A stretch of DNA of 24,346 nt from JADHUC01 sp964617665 (GCA_964617665.1 CAZUAH010000181.1:1-24346), one strand, 5' to 3'; numbered from the stretch's first letter, positions 13,302 to 21,970 are shown. Made by a program: numbers and translations. The notes: generated by a model from the sequence alone, not told the origin.

Positions 13302-15170
13302 TCATTCGTTCTTTGTGGTCACTATGTCAAGTATCTTCTGCTGCCTTCTCTGCAACAGGCTTCCTTGCCATTCGACGACTCGCAGGTAGATAGGAACTAC
13401 GACGCCAACCTCGACAAGCGAGAGTACCATGTAGACCGGAACACCGCTTGCCCAGCCGAAATAGTGCAAGAGGAGTTCGGTTCCAAGCGGCATCAGCGTG
13501 GGAAGCAGCGCGATCGGCAGCAGCAGCGCGAAAAGGAACTGCAACAGAGCGGTAGCCGTCTTGGGACGCGACGCCTTCATCGACCCTGAAGCTACTGCCG
13601 CGGGCGCGATGGTGGACATCAGATTGCCGACCATGCAGACGATCAGATACGCGGCTACGAGTTGAATCAGCGTTGCTACCAGATGGGTCACCCGCATCGG
13701 ATGGATGAAGTGCAGGGCCAATACTGCCATGGTACCGATACTCAGCGCGATCGGAGCAAGCGACAGGTTCTTTCCCAGGAGTATGTCTCGCCGTGAAGCC
13801 GGGCACAGCACATACACGCGGAATCCATCGCGGTCAAAACCGAACTGGTTTTGGTACAACTGAATAAGGCTGAACATGGCCATGGTAATCGCGCCCAGCC
13901 CCAACAGAGGCCGAAACTGCTCGGGCGGCGATAGTTCTTTGCCCGTGAATAGCATCGACCCGAAAACCGCGAACAGGATGACCGGGCTGAGCAAGATCAT
14001 CTTTCCTTCTGGGGCGCGTATCAGCGAGCGAAGGTTGGCCAGAGCGATCACCGTTGCATGTTCGGAGAACCAAGGCAGTTGTTTCTCAAGCCAATTCGCG
14101 GACTTCGTCTTCTTTGCGGGCGTCTTCTTTTCGGCCGATGCCTCTTTTGATGGAACGGGCTTGCGGCGTCTTTTTCCGGCCTGGTATTCGCCTCGATAGA
14201 AACGCAATGTGGTTCGGTAGGAGCGCCAGAGGCTGGCTGCACCGATCACAGACATGCCCAAAACGCAGAGCAGTCCGGGCCAGACGTGATTCCGCGCGGC
14301 GGCCATGGCTCCGTAGGCAAGCCATCCGGGCGGCAAGACCATATTCGCGATGGTTGCCACTTCGTTCGCTTGCTCGATAGTGCTCCTGGCGGCTTTCTTT
14401 CGTTTTGCCTTAGCCGCATCGTCCCACGCGTCCATCTGTTCTTGATACTGCTCCTGGTCGATCTCGCCAGCGGCGAGTGCCGCAACTAGCCTGAGTTCTT
14501 CTGCGGTGCGTTCCTGCATCTTGATATGCGAACGGTCACGTTGGAATCGCCCGAAGATCACGTTGATCAGGTTTGGCGCTTGGCAAAGGAGAATGAACCC
14601 GACCGTGATCATGGCAATGATAGTCCGACGCCGTCTCTTGTTGATCATCAAGGTCGCGAGCCAACCGCGAAGCTGATAGGTGATTCCCGTGACCATCAGA
14701 ATGAACGCGGCCACCAGCGGGAACACGACCAGCATTGAAGGCTCCATCACAACAACCTGGGCAATGCTCAATCCGACCATGGCGGGCAGAAACAGTATCA
14801 AACTGAAGCTGAACAGCGAACTGAGATAGTTGAAAACGAACGCTCCGCTGAGTGATATGGGCAGGTGAAGGAGTTTCTCGAACGACAACGCGTCGGATCG
14901 CTGTAACTCCGTGACCAAGCCGATCATCCAGAAGATGAGAAAGGCGACCACGATAACGTCCCACATGATGAGGATTGCCACGGGTGACGCTTTGGGCAGA
15001 GTGAAAATCCCAACCAGCAGAGCCAGGAAAAACAAAGACACGGACGCGACGAGCCCAATGACGTAGAGGCCGATCGTCAGCACGGTGTTGACCGTTCCAC
15101 CGCGTTTGAGTTGATTCAGCCTGACCCGCCAGCGCAGCCAGAGGATGGTTTTCATGTGCTGCCAGTTCAA
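13302..15170 (-). CDS. ABC transporter permease (ABC-2-like)
   Basis: A 622-residue inner-membrane protein with about a dozen hydrophobic segments in two groups, separated by a long polar region (about 210-270 and 330-370) rich in Lys, Arg, Glu and Ala. The N-terminal motif TILWLRWRVRLNQLKRGG resembles permeases of ABC-2 exporters whose substrates are unknown. Its ATG overlaps the last bases of the ATPase gene (15167-15170), so the pair is translationally coupled and surely functions together as an exporter. The stop lies 199 bases before the peroxidase start on the same strand. Substrate cannot be inferred; the nearby efflux-type outer-membrane gene suggests envelope export. Confidence 0.85.
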   Translation of the reverse strand: MNWQHMKTILWLRWRVRLNQLKRGGTVNTVLTIGLYVIGLVASVSLFFLALLVGIFTLPKASPVAILIMWDVIVVAFLIFWMIGLVTELQRSDALSFEKLLHLPISLSGAFVFNYLSSLFSFSLILFLPAMVGLSIAQVVVMEPSMLVVFPLVAAFILMVTGITYQLRGWLATLMINKRRRRTIIAMITVGFILLCQAPNLINVIFGRFQRDRSHIKMQERTAEELRLVAALAAGEIDQEQYQEQMDAWDDAAKAKRKKAARSTIEQANEVATIANMVLPPGWLAYGAMAAARNHVWPGLLCVLGMSVIGAASLWRSYRTTLRFYRGEYQAGKRRRKPVPSKEASAEKKTPAKKTKSANWLEKQLPWFSEHATVIALANLRSLIRAPEGKMILLSPVILFAVFGSMLFTGKELSPPEQFRPLLGLGAITMAMFSLIQLYQNQFGFDRDGFRVYVLCPASRRDILLGKNLSLAPIALSIGTMAVLALHFIHPMRVTHLVATLIQLVAAYLIVCMVGNLMSTIAPAAVASGSMKASRPKTATALLQFLFALLLPIALLPTLMPLGTELLLHYFGWASGVPVYMVLSLVEVGVVVPIYLRVVEWQGSLLQRRQQKILDIVTTKNE

Positions 15171-15937
15171 GAGGCGTTCTCCTCCAGCCAGTCCAGCTTT
15201 TGCGTCGCTTCCACATCGCTTCCGACTTTCTCCAGAAAGCGATCCTCCAAGGAGCTTCCGCGTCGGAGATCCTCCAACGATGCCTGATCGACCAGTTTGC
15301 CCTCCGCGATGATCCCCACGTGGGTACAGAGCTTCTCGACGATGTCCAGCACGTGCGAGGTCAGGAAGACGGTGGAGCCGCGAGACACATAGCCAACCAG
15401 CATGTCTCGCAGAACGCGCGATGTCACCGCGTCGACGCCCTCGAACGGTTCGTCCAGGAACAGCAAATCTGGGTTCGGTAACAATGCGGCCGCCAGTGCG
15501 AGCTTCTTCTTCATGCCGTGCGAATACTCGAGCGTGATCTTCTTCTCCTCGTCTTCAAGCCGCATCACCCCCAACAGATCGTCGATGCGGCTGCGGATGG
15601 TGTCCCGCTCCAGCAGGTACATCCGCCCGACAAACGTCAAATACTCGCGCGCCGTGAGGTTGTCGAACAAAGCCAGATCCTCTGGCACCACTCCTACCCG
15701 TCTCTTCACCTCCAGGGCCTCAGTGGGATTCAAAGGGTCCTTTCCCAGCACAGAAATCTGCCCGTCAGAAGGTGCCAAGAGTCCCGTCAACATCTTGATG
15801 GTCGTGGATTTCCCCGCACCATTCGGCCCAAGAAACCCGTAAAAGGTCCCCTGTTCGACTTGCAGATTGATACGATCCACCGCACAGAAGTCGTCGAAGA
15901 ATCGCGAGAGTTCCTGCGTTTCAATTGCCAAAGTCAT
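15167..15937 (-). CDS. ABC transporter ATP-binding protein
   Basis: A 256-residue cytoplasmic ATPase that powers the adjacent permease. Walker A is GPNGAGKST (37-45). The Q-loop region reads VGVVPEDLALFDNLT, with no Gln at the usual place. The signature is YSHGMKKK (138-145), the variant usual in this subfamily instead of LSGGQ. Walker B with the catalytic Glu is LLFLDE (158-163) and the switch His is H195 in LTSHVLD. A strong GGAGGAA ribosome site precedes the ATG. It is the first gene of the ABC pair and starts 193 bases after the secretin/TolC-like gene on the same strand, so it may belong to a longer BlaI-controlled transcript or have its own promoter. Confidence 0.92.
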   Translation of the reverse strand: MTLAIETQELSRFFDDFCAVDRINLQVEQGTFYGFLGPNGAGKSTTIKMLTGLLAPSDGQISVLGKDPLNPTEALEVKRRVGVVPEDLALFDNLTAREYLTFVGRMYLLERDTIRSRIDDLLGVMRLEDEEKKITLEYSHGMKKKLALAAALLPNPDLLFLDEPFEGVDAVTSRVLRDMLVGYVSRGSTVFLTSHVLDIVEKLCTHVGIIAEGKLVDQASLEDLRRGSSLEDRFLEKVGSDVEATQKLDWLEENAS

Positions 15938-16086
15938 GCTGTTCCTCCGAACCTATCATCGACGCAGAAACAGTCTGAAGCAAGGCCAGCACGGCGACAG
16001 AAGGAAAATAGCCTGCGTGATTTGGAGGGCTCCTCCCCACCAGAACTCTCGGTCTTGCGGCACGGTGAGCGGAGCCAATTGATCGA

Positions 16087-16101
16087 GCCGTCAAAGACGG
16101 C
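16087..16101 (-). terminator. Hairpin downstream of the secretin/TolC-like gene
   Basis: GCCGTC-AAA-GACGGC is a perfect 6-base stem, 29 bases after the stop. No T-run follows on the minus strand, so if it ends transcription it is weak or factor-dependent. Read-through into the ABC genes is therefore possible. Confidence 0.3.
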
Positions 16102-16130
16102 ATTGACATCCCGTCTGAAGGTAGTTCGGG

Positions 16131-18443
16131 CTATTCGGAGGCGTCTGGATTGTCCGTTTCGCGTTTTGCTGACCCCTGATCAGCTACGACGATGTTTCGG
16201 TAGCTGAGCAAGGTGCCTTTCTTGAGATGGATGTCGCCAAGGGCTATCGCAAAGTCGGCGAGCGACTTCCAGTAGTCGATGGCGGTAGCGGCGCGGCGAT
16301 TCTGCGCGTCCGCGAGGGCATCGGGTGAGGCCGCCTGTGATTGGCGTTTCGTCAGCGCTTCGACTTCCTGCTCAGTGGCTTTCCGGCGGTTGGAATACGT
16401 TTGGGCTAACACGTAGGCCGCATCCAGATTTCGTACCGCCTCAGTCAGTTCGTGAACGGCGTTCAATTCGATGTCTTCCAGCGCGGCCTGTTCTCGTGCG
16501 AGCAGCAATTGAGCGTTCCGTATACCTGCCAGCTGAGTCCGTTGTCCAACCGGCAGGAACTGTTGTCGCTCGGTCCATTGATAGGCGTTCGACACGTCCA
16601 CCGCTGGCTTTGCTGCTGCCTTTGCTGCCACCACTTCAAGTTCCCGCTGCCGGACCTTCCAGCGATGCCGGGTAAGCTCGGTCCGATTCTCAAGAGCCTC
16701 CTCGCGAATCTCGTTCCAGTCGAACCTGGTCCTCGTCAGGTCCGGATCGTCGCTCGGTCGAATCAGCCGGCCATCGTCGCTTGCCAGCCCCAGAAGGAAC
16801 CGCAGACGTTGTTCGCTTGCGTGAGTGTCGCGCAAGGCATTCTCCACCTTGCCTCTGAACAGGAAGTACTGTTCCCTAGCATGGGGGTCGGCCTGGGCAT
16901 CGGAGGCCACTTCCTTGGAATAGATGGCTCGCCAGGACTCCACCGAAGCGTCGCGACCCTCTTTCGCGGTTCCGAGATTTCGGTATGCGAGCCAGAGATC
17001 CCAATAGGCTTGCTCGACATCCTTCACAAGGTTGGCGGCCTTGTCTTTCACGTCGCTCAGGCTCATGTCCGCAGTCGCCCCGTGGATCATCGTCCGATTC
17101 CCAACCCCCGATACGCTGAGGGTTTTCGAATGCTGCAAGGCAACCGTGATTGCCTCCCTCAACTTCATGTCCCATAGCTCCGAAAAGACCTCCCGATCAA
17201 CAGATTCCGAGGCTGCATCGGACATTCCCTCTGTCTGATCCTTAGACCCTCGTCGGTTTTCGAGCAAGTCGATCAGCCGATTCACATCGCGGCGCACCCC
17301 CTTTACCTCCTCGCGAAGCGCCCGTATTTCGCTGAGGATCGAGCTGCTATTTGCGGCCTTTTCCTGCCTCTCTACGGGGCCGGTGGACGGAGGCAAAGGC
17401 TCGCGAATTGCCGGTAGACGCGTCTTTACGGGCTTCTTCCGTTCTGCAGCGGCCTCGCCGACCGATTCGGATTGCCGGCGCCGCATCAGGTCCAGTTGGT
17501 TCTGCAGCGACCTGACTTTCGGGTGATTTGGAGTGAATTTGTCCAGGAGCAGTTCGAGCTCCCTTTCCAGGCTCTTGATCTCATCCACGGGTGATGAGCT
17601 GGCTTGCATGCCGCGTGTTGAATTCTCGGCCAACTGCATCGCGTTCCCGTTATCACCGTACGGAACAGGAGTGTCTGCCGCGTCGAGTGGGCCGACCAAC
17701 TCTGGCGTGACAGCCACCAGGAATATCGCTGGTTCGATTTCGGACTCGCTATCCTCAATAGCTTGCCAATTCACAAGGAGCACGGTTTGCCTGGGACGCA
17801 GTTTCACGGACGTCTCAGTCTTTCGCGATTCAAGTTTTGGTGGCCAAGCAAGGGATTCCTCTTTCCCTGTCAGACTCATCTGATTGACCTCGTGCGAAAG
17901 TCCCAGATGGACGGTCTCTTGGTCAGCGAGCTTCGGCACAAGGCGAATGGTATGTCCGACCTGCTGAAACCGGTGCAGACTTTGCCTTTCCCCATTGACT
18001 GTCTGGTCGACTTCAAGAATTGGTACTTGACTACCGCTGTGGATAGTTGCCTCGCGTCCGTCGAGAGTGACGATAGTCGGCTCGGCAATCACCTTGCCGA
18101 TACCGCGTTCCCGAAGGCGTTCAAGCTTCTTCGGCCATTCTCCCTCGGCCAGTAGCTTGACCTTGCATATTCGTCCCAAAGGCTTCTCGTCGGCGACGGG
18201 TCCTCCATCCCAATCAATCAACTCGCCCAACGCTGCCTTGGCTTCCGCCAATTTCGTGCTATCAATAGGCAGAAGCTTGGCGTGAAGCGCGATCTGGTTG
18301 GGCAAACGGGCAGGCGGAAGCGATTCCGGCTGCTCGGCGGCAAGAGCCAGACGCGGGCCAATGAGTGCGTCGGTCAATTCCGAACCGCAAAGCACGGAAA
18401 GGACGACGACCGATACAAAATACGCAGATAAAGTCCTTTTCAT
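16131..18443 (-). CDS. Secretin-like domain fused to TolC-like outer-membrane efflux domain
   Basis: A 770-residue envelope protein with an unusual order of parts. A signal sequence (about 1-36) is followed by a secretin-type segment (about 48-252) with QIALHAKLLPIDSTKL, EPTIVTLDGREATIHSGSQVP, VGHTIRLVPKL and IFLVAVTPELVG. A linker holds a helix like those of chain-length determinants (LLDKFTPNHPKVRSLQNQLD, about 298-317), a Pro-rich stretch and a second coiled coil (about 370-398). From about 425 to the end it is TolC-like: DVEQAYWDLWLAYRNL, HAREQYFLFRGKVENAL, LRFLLGLASDDGRLIRPSDDP, IHLKKGTLLSYRN. The helices are intact but the strand segments seem short, near 440-460 and 613-632. It overlaps the M56 gene by 4 bases with AAGGAG inside that gene. 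It probably forms or regulates an outer-membrane export channel. Confidence 0.75.
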   Translation of the reverse strand: MKRTLSAYFVSVVVLSVLCGSELTDALIGPRLALAAEQPESLPPARLPNQIALHAKLLPIDSTKLAEAKAALGELIDWDGGPVADEKPLGRICKVKLLAEGEWPKKLERLRERGIGKVIAEPTIVTLDGREATIHSGSQVPILEVDQTVNGERQSLHRFQQVGHTIRLVPKLADQETVHLGLSHEVNQMSLTGKEESLAWPPKLESRKTETSVKLRPRQTVLLVNWQAIEDSESEIEPAIFLVAVTPELVGPLDAADTPVPYGDNGNAMQLAENSTRGMQASSSPVDEIKSLERELELLLDKFTPNHPKVRSLQNQLDLMRRRQSESVGEAAAERKKPVKTRLPAIREPLPPSTGPVERQEKAANSSSILSEIRALREEVKGVRRDVNRLIDLLENRRGSKDQTEGMSDAASESVDREVFSELWDMKLREAITVALQHSKTLSVSGVGNRTMIHGATADMSLSDVKDKAANLVKDVEQAYWDLWLAYRNLGTAKEGRDASVESWRAIYSKEVASDAQADPHAREQYFLFRGKVENALRDTHASEQRLRFLLGLASDDGRLIRPSDDPDLTRTRFDWNEIREEALENRTELTRHRWKVRQRELEVVAAKAAAKPAVDVSNAYQWTERQQFLPVGQRTQLAGIRNAQLLLAREQAALEDIELNAVHELTEAVRNLDAAYVLAQTYSNRRKATEQEVEALTKRQSQAASPDALADAQNRRAATAIDYWKSLADFAIALGDIHLKKGTLLSYRNIVVADQGSAKRETDNPDASE

Positions 18444-20089
18444 CGGTCCAACTCCTTCTTCATTCGATCAGCCAGAGTTTGTCGCCGTTGTTGGAGTGCA
18501 AGAACGTGGCGACGCATTCGTTCAGCGGCGTCGTGAACTTCCGGTTCATGAGAGGTTTGTTTCAAGAGCCTAAAGGCGTGCGATACATCGTGATCAAGCT
18601 GCAATAGCTCTTCCTCGAGCGAATGCCAGTCTTGGATAGGTTCGCTAGTGGACACTCGAATGCCCTGTCCGGGAATGTCTGATTCCAGGAAACCCAGCTG
18701 GGCGTCGCGGTTGTGCGAGCCGTTTGTGCGGGCGGGTACGACAACTCGCGGCGCGATGCAGACGAGACACACCGCCGTAGCGACCGCTGCCACACGCAAT
18801 AGAACGCGGCGATAGGGTCGCGTCCAAGCGTCTGTCGGGCCGTTTGCGGTGACCAGCCGCTCGACTCGCAAAACGATCTTTGCTTTCGATCCTCCGGCCG
18901 CAAGCCCCGCCGCGCACTCTCGCTCGTCCAGCCGCCATTCGGCAATTCGCGTCAGGCACCGCGCCAGCGAAATCGCACTTCCTCCACGACCAACCGCCCA
19001 ATCGTCGCAGAGAAATTCGGCCGCGTGCTGCCAGCGTCGTCGGGCCAGGAAGTTCAACGGCTGAAACGCAAGGCAAGAGCAAAGCACGCGTCCAACCCAA
19101 AGCCAGAAAACATCACCGCGAACAAGATGGGCCAATTCATGCGCGAGCAGAGCCTTCAGCTCGTCCTTGCCAAGCCGTTGCTCCATCCCATTGGGAAGAA
19201 CGATCGTCCACCGAACCAAGCCATAAGCAACGGGCTCGTGGAAAGCCTCGCTCGACAATAATCGAACCTGCCGGCGAATCGAGTTCTTCTGCAGCAGCCG
19301 GCCAAGCATCCTGCGAGCCGGTCCGGCGTCAGTTTCCCGCGAGCCGACACATCGCCGGTAGAAAAGCACAGTCTGTACGAGCAGTATGAACAATCCGCCG
19401 ACGACGAAAGTCGCGGTCAGAATCGCTCCGCCGAACGCGTATCTAGCAATGGTCGCCGGGGCAAACGCAAATTGAGATCGGCGAGGCTGGATAGCCGTTC
19501 CTGAATGTGATCGGCCATTCCGTGGCGGCTCTTCGCTCGCGTAGATATGGCCTGAGCCCATCTTTGTCTTTCCCGCCGGTGTGGCAGGTTCGTCATCGGC
19601 TAGAACATCCGGTGAGTCTACGGGTACGTCGTGGGAAAACGGTCCAAGCTGTGCATGGACCGCGTATTCGTCTCCATTGTCATGCAGGCCAGCACCAAAC
19701 TCCTCGGCAGCACTGGTGCCTTGGGGGGGCGGAAATGACGTATTGGATGCCTGGCTGTCGATATTTCTGCTTCCCGCTGGAGGCATCGCATGAAGTGAAT
19801 CGTCAGACGCGCTATTCGAGGCGTGGCCGGATGCACTCGGTGTTTCCTGGCAGAGCCCCAGCGTTACGTCAAATATCGGACTGGACCAGCCAAGTGCCAG
19901 CTGCGCCGGTGTCGTAACCAATCCAAGCACGGCAGCCGTCTTCCAGAGCCGTTCGGCAAGGACGTGGCTGCGTACCCGGCCAAGCCTCACGACAAGCCAT
20001 GCGCCTGCCAGCAGGATGGTGGAATGCAGCAGATAGGTGCCGACAGCGACCACAATAAGGTGCGCGATATCCAGGCTGTTACTCGGCAT
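18440..20089 (-). CDS. M56-family (BlaR1-type) membrane metallopeptidase
   Basis: A 549-residue membrane protease that is expected to cleave or inactivate the BlaI-type repressor encoded next to it. The zinc site is HELAH (317-321) with the third ligand E358 in AAEFLCDDWAV. Hydrophobic segments are near 10-35, 50-68, 220-245 and 430-450. Between helices 2 and 3 there is a long polar, probably disordered region (about 80-205). The C-terminus (about 488-549) is a coiled coil, not the penicillin-binding sensor of BlaR1, so beta-lactam sensing in the BlaR1 manner is not supported. It overlaps blaI by 11 bases (AGGAG 8 bases before the ATG) and the next gene by 4 bases: three genes in one operon. 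Confidence 0.88.
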   Translation of the reverse strand: MPSNSLDIAHLIVVAVGTYLLHSTILLAGAWLVVRLGRVRSHVLAERLWKTAAVLGLVTTPAQLALGWSSPIFDVTLGLCQETPSASGHASNSASDDSLHAMPPAGSRNIDSQASNTSFPPPQGTSAAEEFGAGLHDNGDEYAVHAQLGPFSHDVPVDSPDVLADDEPATPAGKTKMGSGHIYASEEPPRNGRSHSGTAIQPRRSQFAFAPATIARYAFGGAILTATFVVGGLFILLVQTVLFYRRCVGSRETDAGPARRMLGRLLQKNSIRRQVRLLSSEAFHEPVAYGLVRWTIVLPNGMEQRLGKDELKALLAHELAHLVRGDVFWLWVGRVLCSCLAFQPLNFLARRRWQHAAEFLCDDWAVGRGGSAISLARCLTRIAEWRLDERECAAGLAAGGSKAKIVLRVERLVTANGPTDAWTRPYRRVLLRVAAVATAVCLVCIAPRVVVPARTNGSHNRDAQLGFLESDIPGQGIRVSTSEPIQDWHSLEEELLQLDHDVSHAFRLLKQTSHEPEVHDAAERMRRHVLALQQRRQTLADRMKKELDR

Positions 20090-20471
20090 CTCGCAACTCC
20101 TGTTCCTTCTGCCGAATCAGCTTCTTGAGCTGCGTAAGATCCTCACGTCCCGTCTCACAGCCTTCGAGCAAGTGACAGACCATTTGCGTCACGTCGCCGG
20201 CAAACAATCGCTCGGCAAGATCCGTGACCATCGAGCGACTCACCTGTTCTTGCCTGATCTTGGCGCGATAGATGTTGACTCGCCCGTCACTCGTATGCGT
20301 CAGTTGTCCCTTCTCTTCCATCTTTGTCAGCATGGTCCCAACGGTCGTGTAAGCCAACGATCGCTCCGGCTTCAGGGCCTCTCGCACTTCGCCAACGGTC
20401 GCTTCGTCTCGTTCCCACAGCACTTGCATGATTGCCAATTGCAGTTCTGCCAGATGATGCTTCTTGCCCAT
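20079..20471 (-). CDS. BlaI/MecI/CopY-family transcriptional repressor
   Basis: A 130-residue winged-helix repressor. The first 80 residues match the family: LAELQLAIMQVLWERDEATVGEVREAL, then SLAYTTVGTMLTKMEEKGQL and GRVNIYRAKI. The C-terminal half (VTDLAERLFAGDVTQMVCHLLE) is the dimerisation part that contains the usual protease-sensitive region. It leads the operon blaI-M56-secretin/TolC. The ATG at 20471 gives the start MGKKHHLAE; a TTG at 20477 in frame is also possible. Its own promoter contains two dyads, so autorepression that is relieved by the M56 protease is the obvious model. The signal is unknown. Confidence 0.92.
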   Translation of the reverse strand: MGKKHHLAELQLAIMQVLWERDEATVGEVREALKPERSLAYTTVGTMLTKMEEKGQLTHTSDGRVNIYRAKIRQEQVSRSMVTDLAERLFAGDVTQMVCHLLEGCETGREDLTQLKKLIRQKEQELRDAE

Positions 20472-20515
20472 CTTCAATCTGCCTTTCGCTCGTAATGCGG
20501 GGCCATTCCGCCTCG

Positions 20516-20533
20516 CTCCTAATCGGGTAGGAG
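20516..20533. promoter_or_regulatory. Candidate BlaI operator O1
   Basis: CTCCTA-atcggg-TAGGAG is a perfect dyad, extended by one further G/C pair on each side (20515 and 20534). It lies just downstream of the blaI -10 and covers the expected transcription start. Confidence 0.6.
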
Positions 20534-20534
20534 C

Positions 20535-20564
20535 ATGCTACTACTGCATTAGGAGACGCGTCAA
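20535..20564 (-). promoter_or_regulatory. blaI promoter
   Basis: On the minus strand TTGACG (20564-20559, 5 of 6) is followed after 18 bases by TAGCAT (20540-20535, 4 of 6). The spacer and -10 are covered by operator O2. Confidence 0.5.
20538..20555. promoter_or_regulatory. Candidate BlaI operator O2
   Basis: CTACTA-ctgcat-TAGGAG has the same plan as O1 with one arm mismatch (5 of 6) and starts exactly 22 bases from it, about two helix turns. It lies between the -35 and -10 of the blaI promoter and overlaps the -10. Confidence 0.6.
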
Positions 20565-20697
20565 TAGCGATTTGTACAGATTCTGTTTCTCGCCCCGAGC
20601 CGAAGCGCGGATTCCGACTCTTGCGACCTGCACATCGGTCAGCTAAAGTGGCTTCGTTCGTGCTTGCTGCCGGCTCTACTACGCGAGGAAAACGACT

Positions 20698-21726
20698 ATG
20701 CAGGACGGAAAACTAGGCGTCGCCATTCATGGGGCAGGCTGGGTGGCCGGTGCGCATGTGCTCAGTTGGATGAAGAACCCGCACGTCCAGATCGTCTCGG
20801 TTGGCGATATCGACCTCGGGCGGGCGCAGCAATTCGCCGAGAAGAACGGCCTAGACTGTACCGTGCGAGACAACTTTGACGACGTGCTGACCGACGACCG
20901 CGTTGATATCGTGGACGTCAGCGGCCCCAGCTATGTGCACGCCGAGCAAGGGATCGCTGCCGCCGAGGCTGGCAAGCACGTGTTGGTAGAGAAGCCCATC
21001 GCGCTTACGATCGAAGAAAACCGGGCCTTGCGCGATGCGGTCGAGAAGGCCGGTGTGAAGAGCATCACCAGCTTCGTCGCCCGCTTCAACCCCGAGGTGA
21101 TGACCTTACGGTCCTTGCTCCAGTCGGGAGCGATTGGCGAACTGTTCTATGCGGAAGTGGATTATTGGCACGCGATCAAGCCCGTACACCACGCATGGAA
21201 CCTCCACAGCAAGAAGCAGACCGGCGGTAGCACGATGCTGCTTGGCGGTTGCCACGCGATCGACGCGTTGCGCTGGTTGGTGGGTGACGAGGTGGAAGAG
21301 GTCACCGCGTACTCGAACAACCAGAAAGGCAATTTCGAGTACGACGCTAACGTAGTGGCGATAATGAAGTTCCGCAGCGGTGTGATCGCCAAAGGCTCGG
21401 CGCTGTTCGACTGCGAAATGCCTTATTCTTTCAACATCGACCTTGCCGGTACGGAAGGGACGTTGCGAGACAATCGTGTGTGGTCCAAGAAGCTCTTCCC
21501 CGGTCAAACCAGTTGGAGCAGCTTCCCAGCAATCATGATGGACAGCGCCGATGTGATGCACCATTCGTTCGACGCGGAGATCGACTATTTCGTGGACTGC
21601 ATCCGCGAAGACCGTCAGCCACACTGCAACATCATCGACGGCTACCGCAGCCACGAACTATGCATGGCGATCGACCGGTCGATCGAGGAAGGAAAACCAG
21701 TGAAGCTGCCGCTGGAAACGGATTGA
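20698..21726 (+). CDS. Gfo/Idh/MocA-family NAD(P)-dependent oxidoreductase
   Basis: A cytosolic 342-residue oxidoreductase, probably acting on a sugar, inositol or similar polyol. The N-terminal Rossmann fold is marked by GAGWVAG (12-18) and the acidic D37; the family signature VEKP is at 97-100. The C-terminal catalytic domain carries GGCHAIDALRW (183-193), with H186 and D189 in the usual catalytic places. The length is typical. The exact substrate cannot be called. GAGGAAAA lies before the ATG. It is divergent from blaI across 226 bases, and two UroD-like genes follow on the same strand, separated by repeat-bearing spacers of 244 and 169 bases. A shared pathway, for example sugar-ether or methyl-group breakdown, is conceivable only as inference. 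Confidence 0.9.
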   Translation: MQDGKLGVAIHGAGWVAGAHVLSWMKNPHVQIVSVGDIDLGRAQQFAEKNGLDCTVRDNFDDVLTDDRVDIVDVSGPSYVHAEQGIAAAEAGKHVLVEKPIALTIEENRALRDAVEKAGVKSITSFVARFNPEVMTLRSLLQSGAIGELFYAEVDYWHAIKPVHHAWNLHSKKQTGGSTMLLGGCHAIDALRWLVGDEVEEVTAYSNNQKGNFEYDANVVAIMKFRSGVIAKGSALFDCEMPYSFNIDLAGTEGTLRDNRVWSKKLFPGQTSWSSFPAIMMDSADVMHHSFDAEIDYFVDCIREDRQPHCNIIDGYRSHELCMAIDRSIEEGKPVKLPLETD

Positions 21727-21785
21727 GGATTGCTACAGGACGGCCGGCGGACAACTCCGCGTTACGCGTTACTGCGTATGCACGT

Positions 21786-21933
21786 TTGAAACTCGAAATG
21801 CGAAGCACGAAATACGAAACAAATCCAAAACACGAATGTCGAAATCCAAAACGATTAGCCTCGCACCGTTGCGTGTTCCCATACCGTTCACTCGCTTCTT
21901 GTTTTGAACATTCTGATTTCGAGTTTCGGATTT
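21786..21933. repeat. Degenerate palindromic repeat rich in CGAAA/TTTCG words
   Basis: Between the oxidoreductase and the next gene the left side repeats words such as GAAACTCGAAAT, ACGAAAT, AAATCCAAAAC. The right side (21901-21933) carries their inverted forms. The clearest pair is 21821-21852 against 21901-21933, an imperfect inverted repeat. Base composition is more AT-rich than in the genes. It resembles a short non-coding mobile or structural repeat. Confidence 0.6.
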
Positions 21934-21970
21934 GGCCACGACCGTCAAGCGTCGCAAAGGTGAGAACCAA

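Noticed and set aside
18440..20471. Calling the BlaI/M56 pair a beta-lactam resistance system
   Set aside because: There is no penicillin-binding sensor domain and no beta-lactamase or alternative penicillin-binding protein in the cluster.
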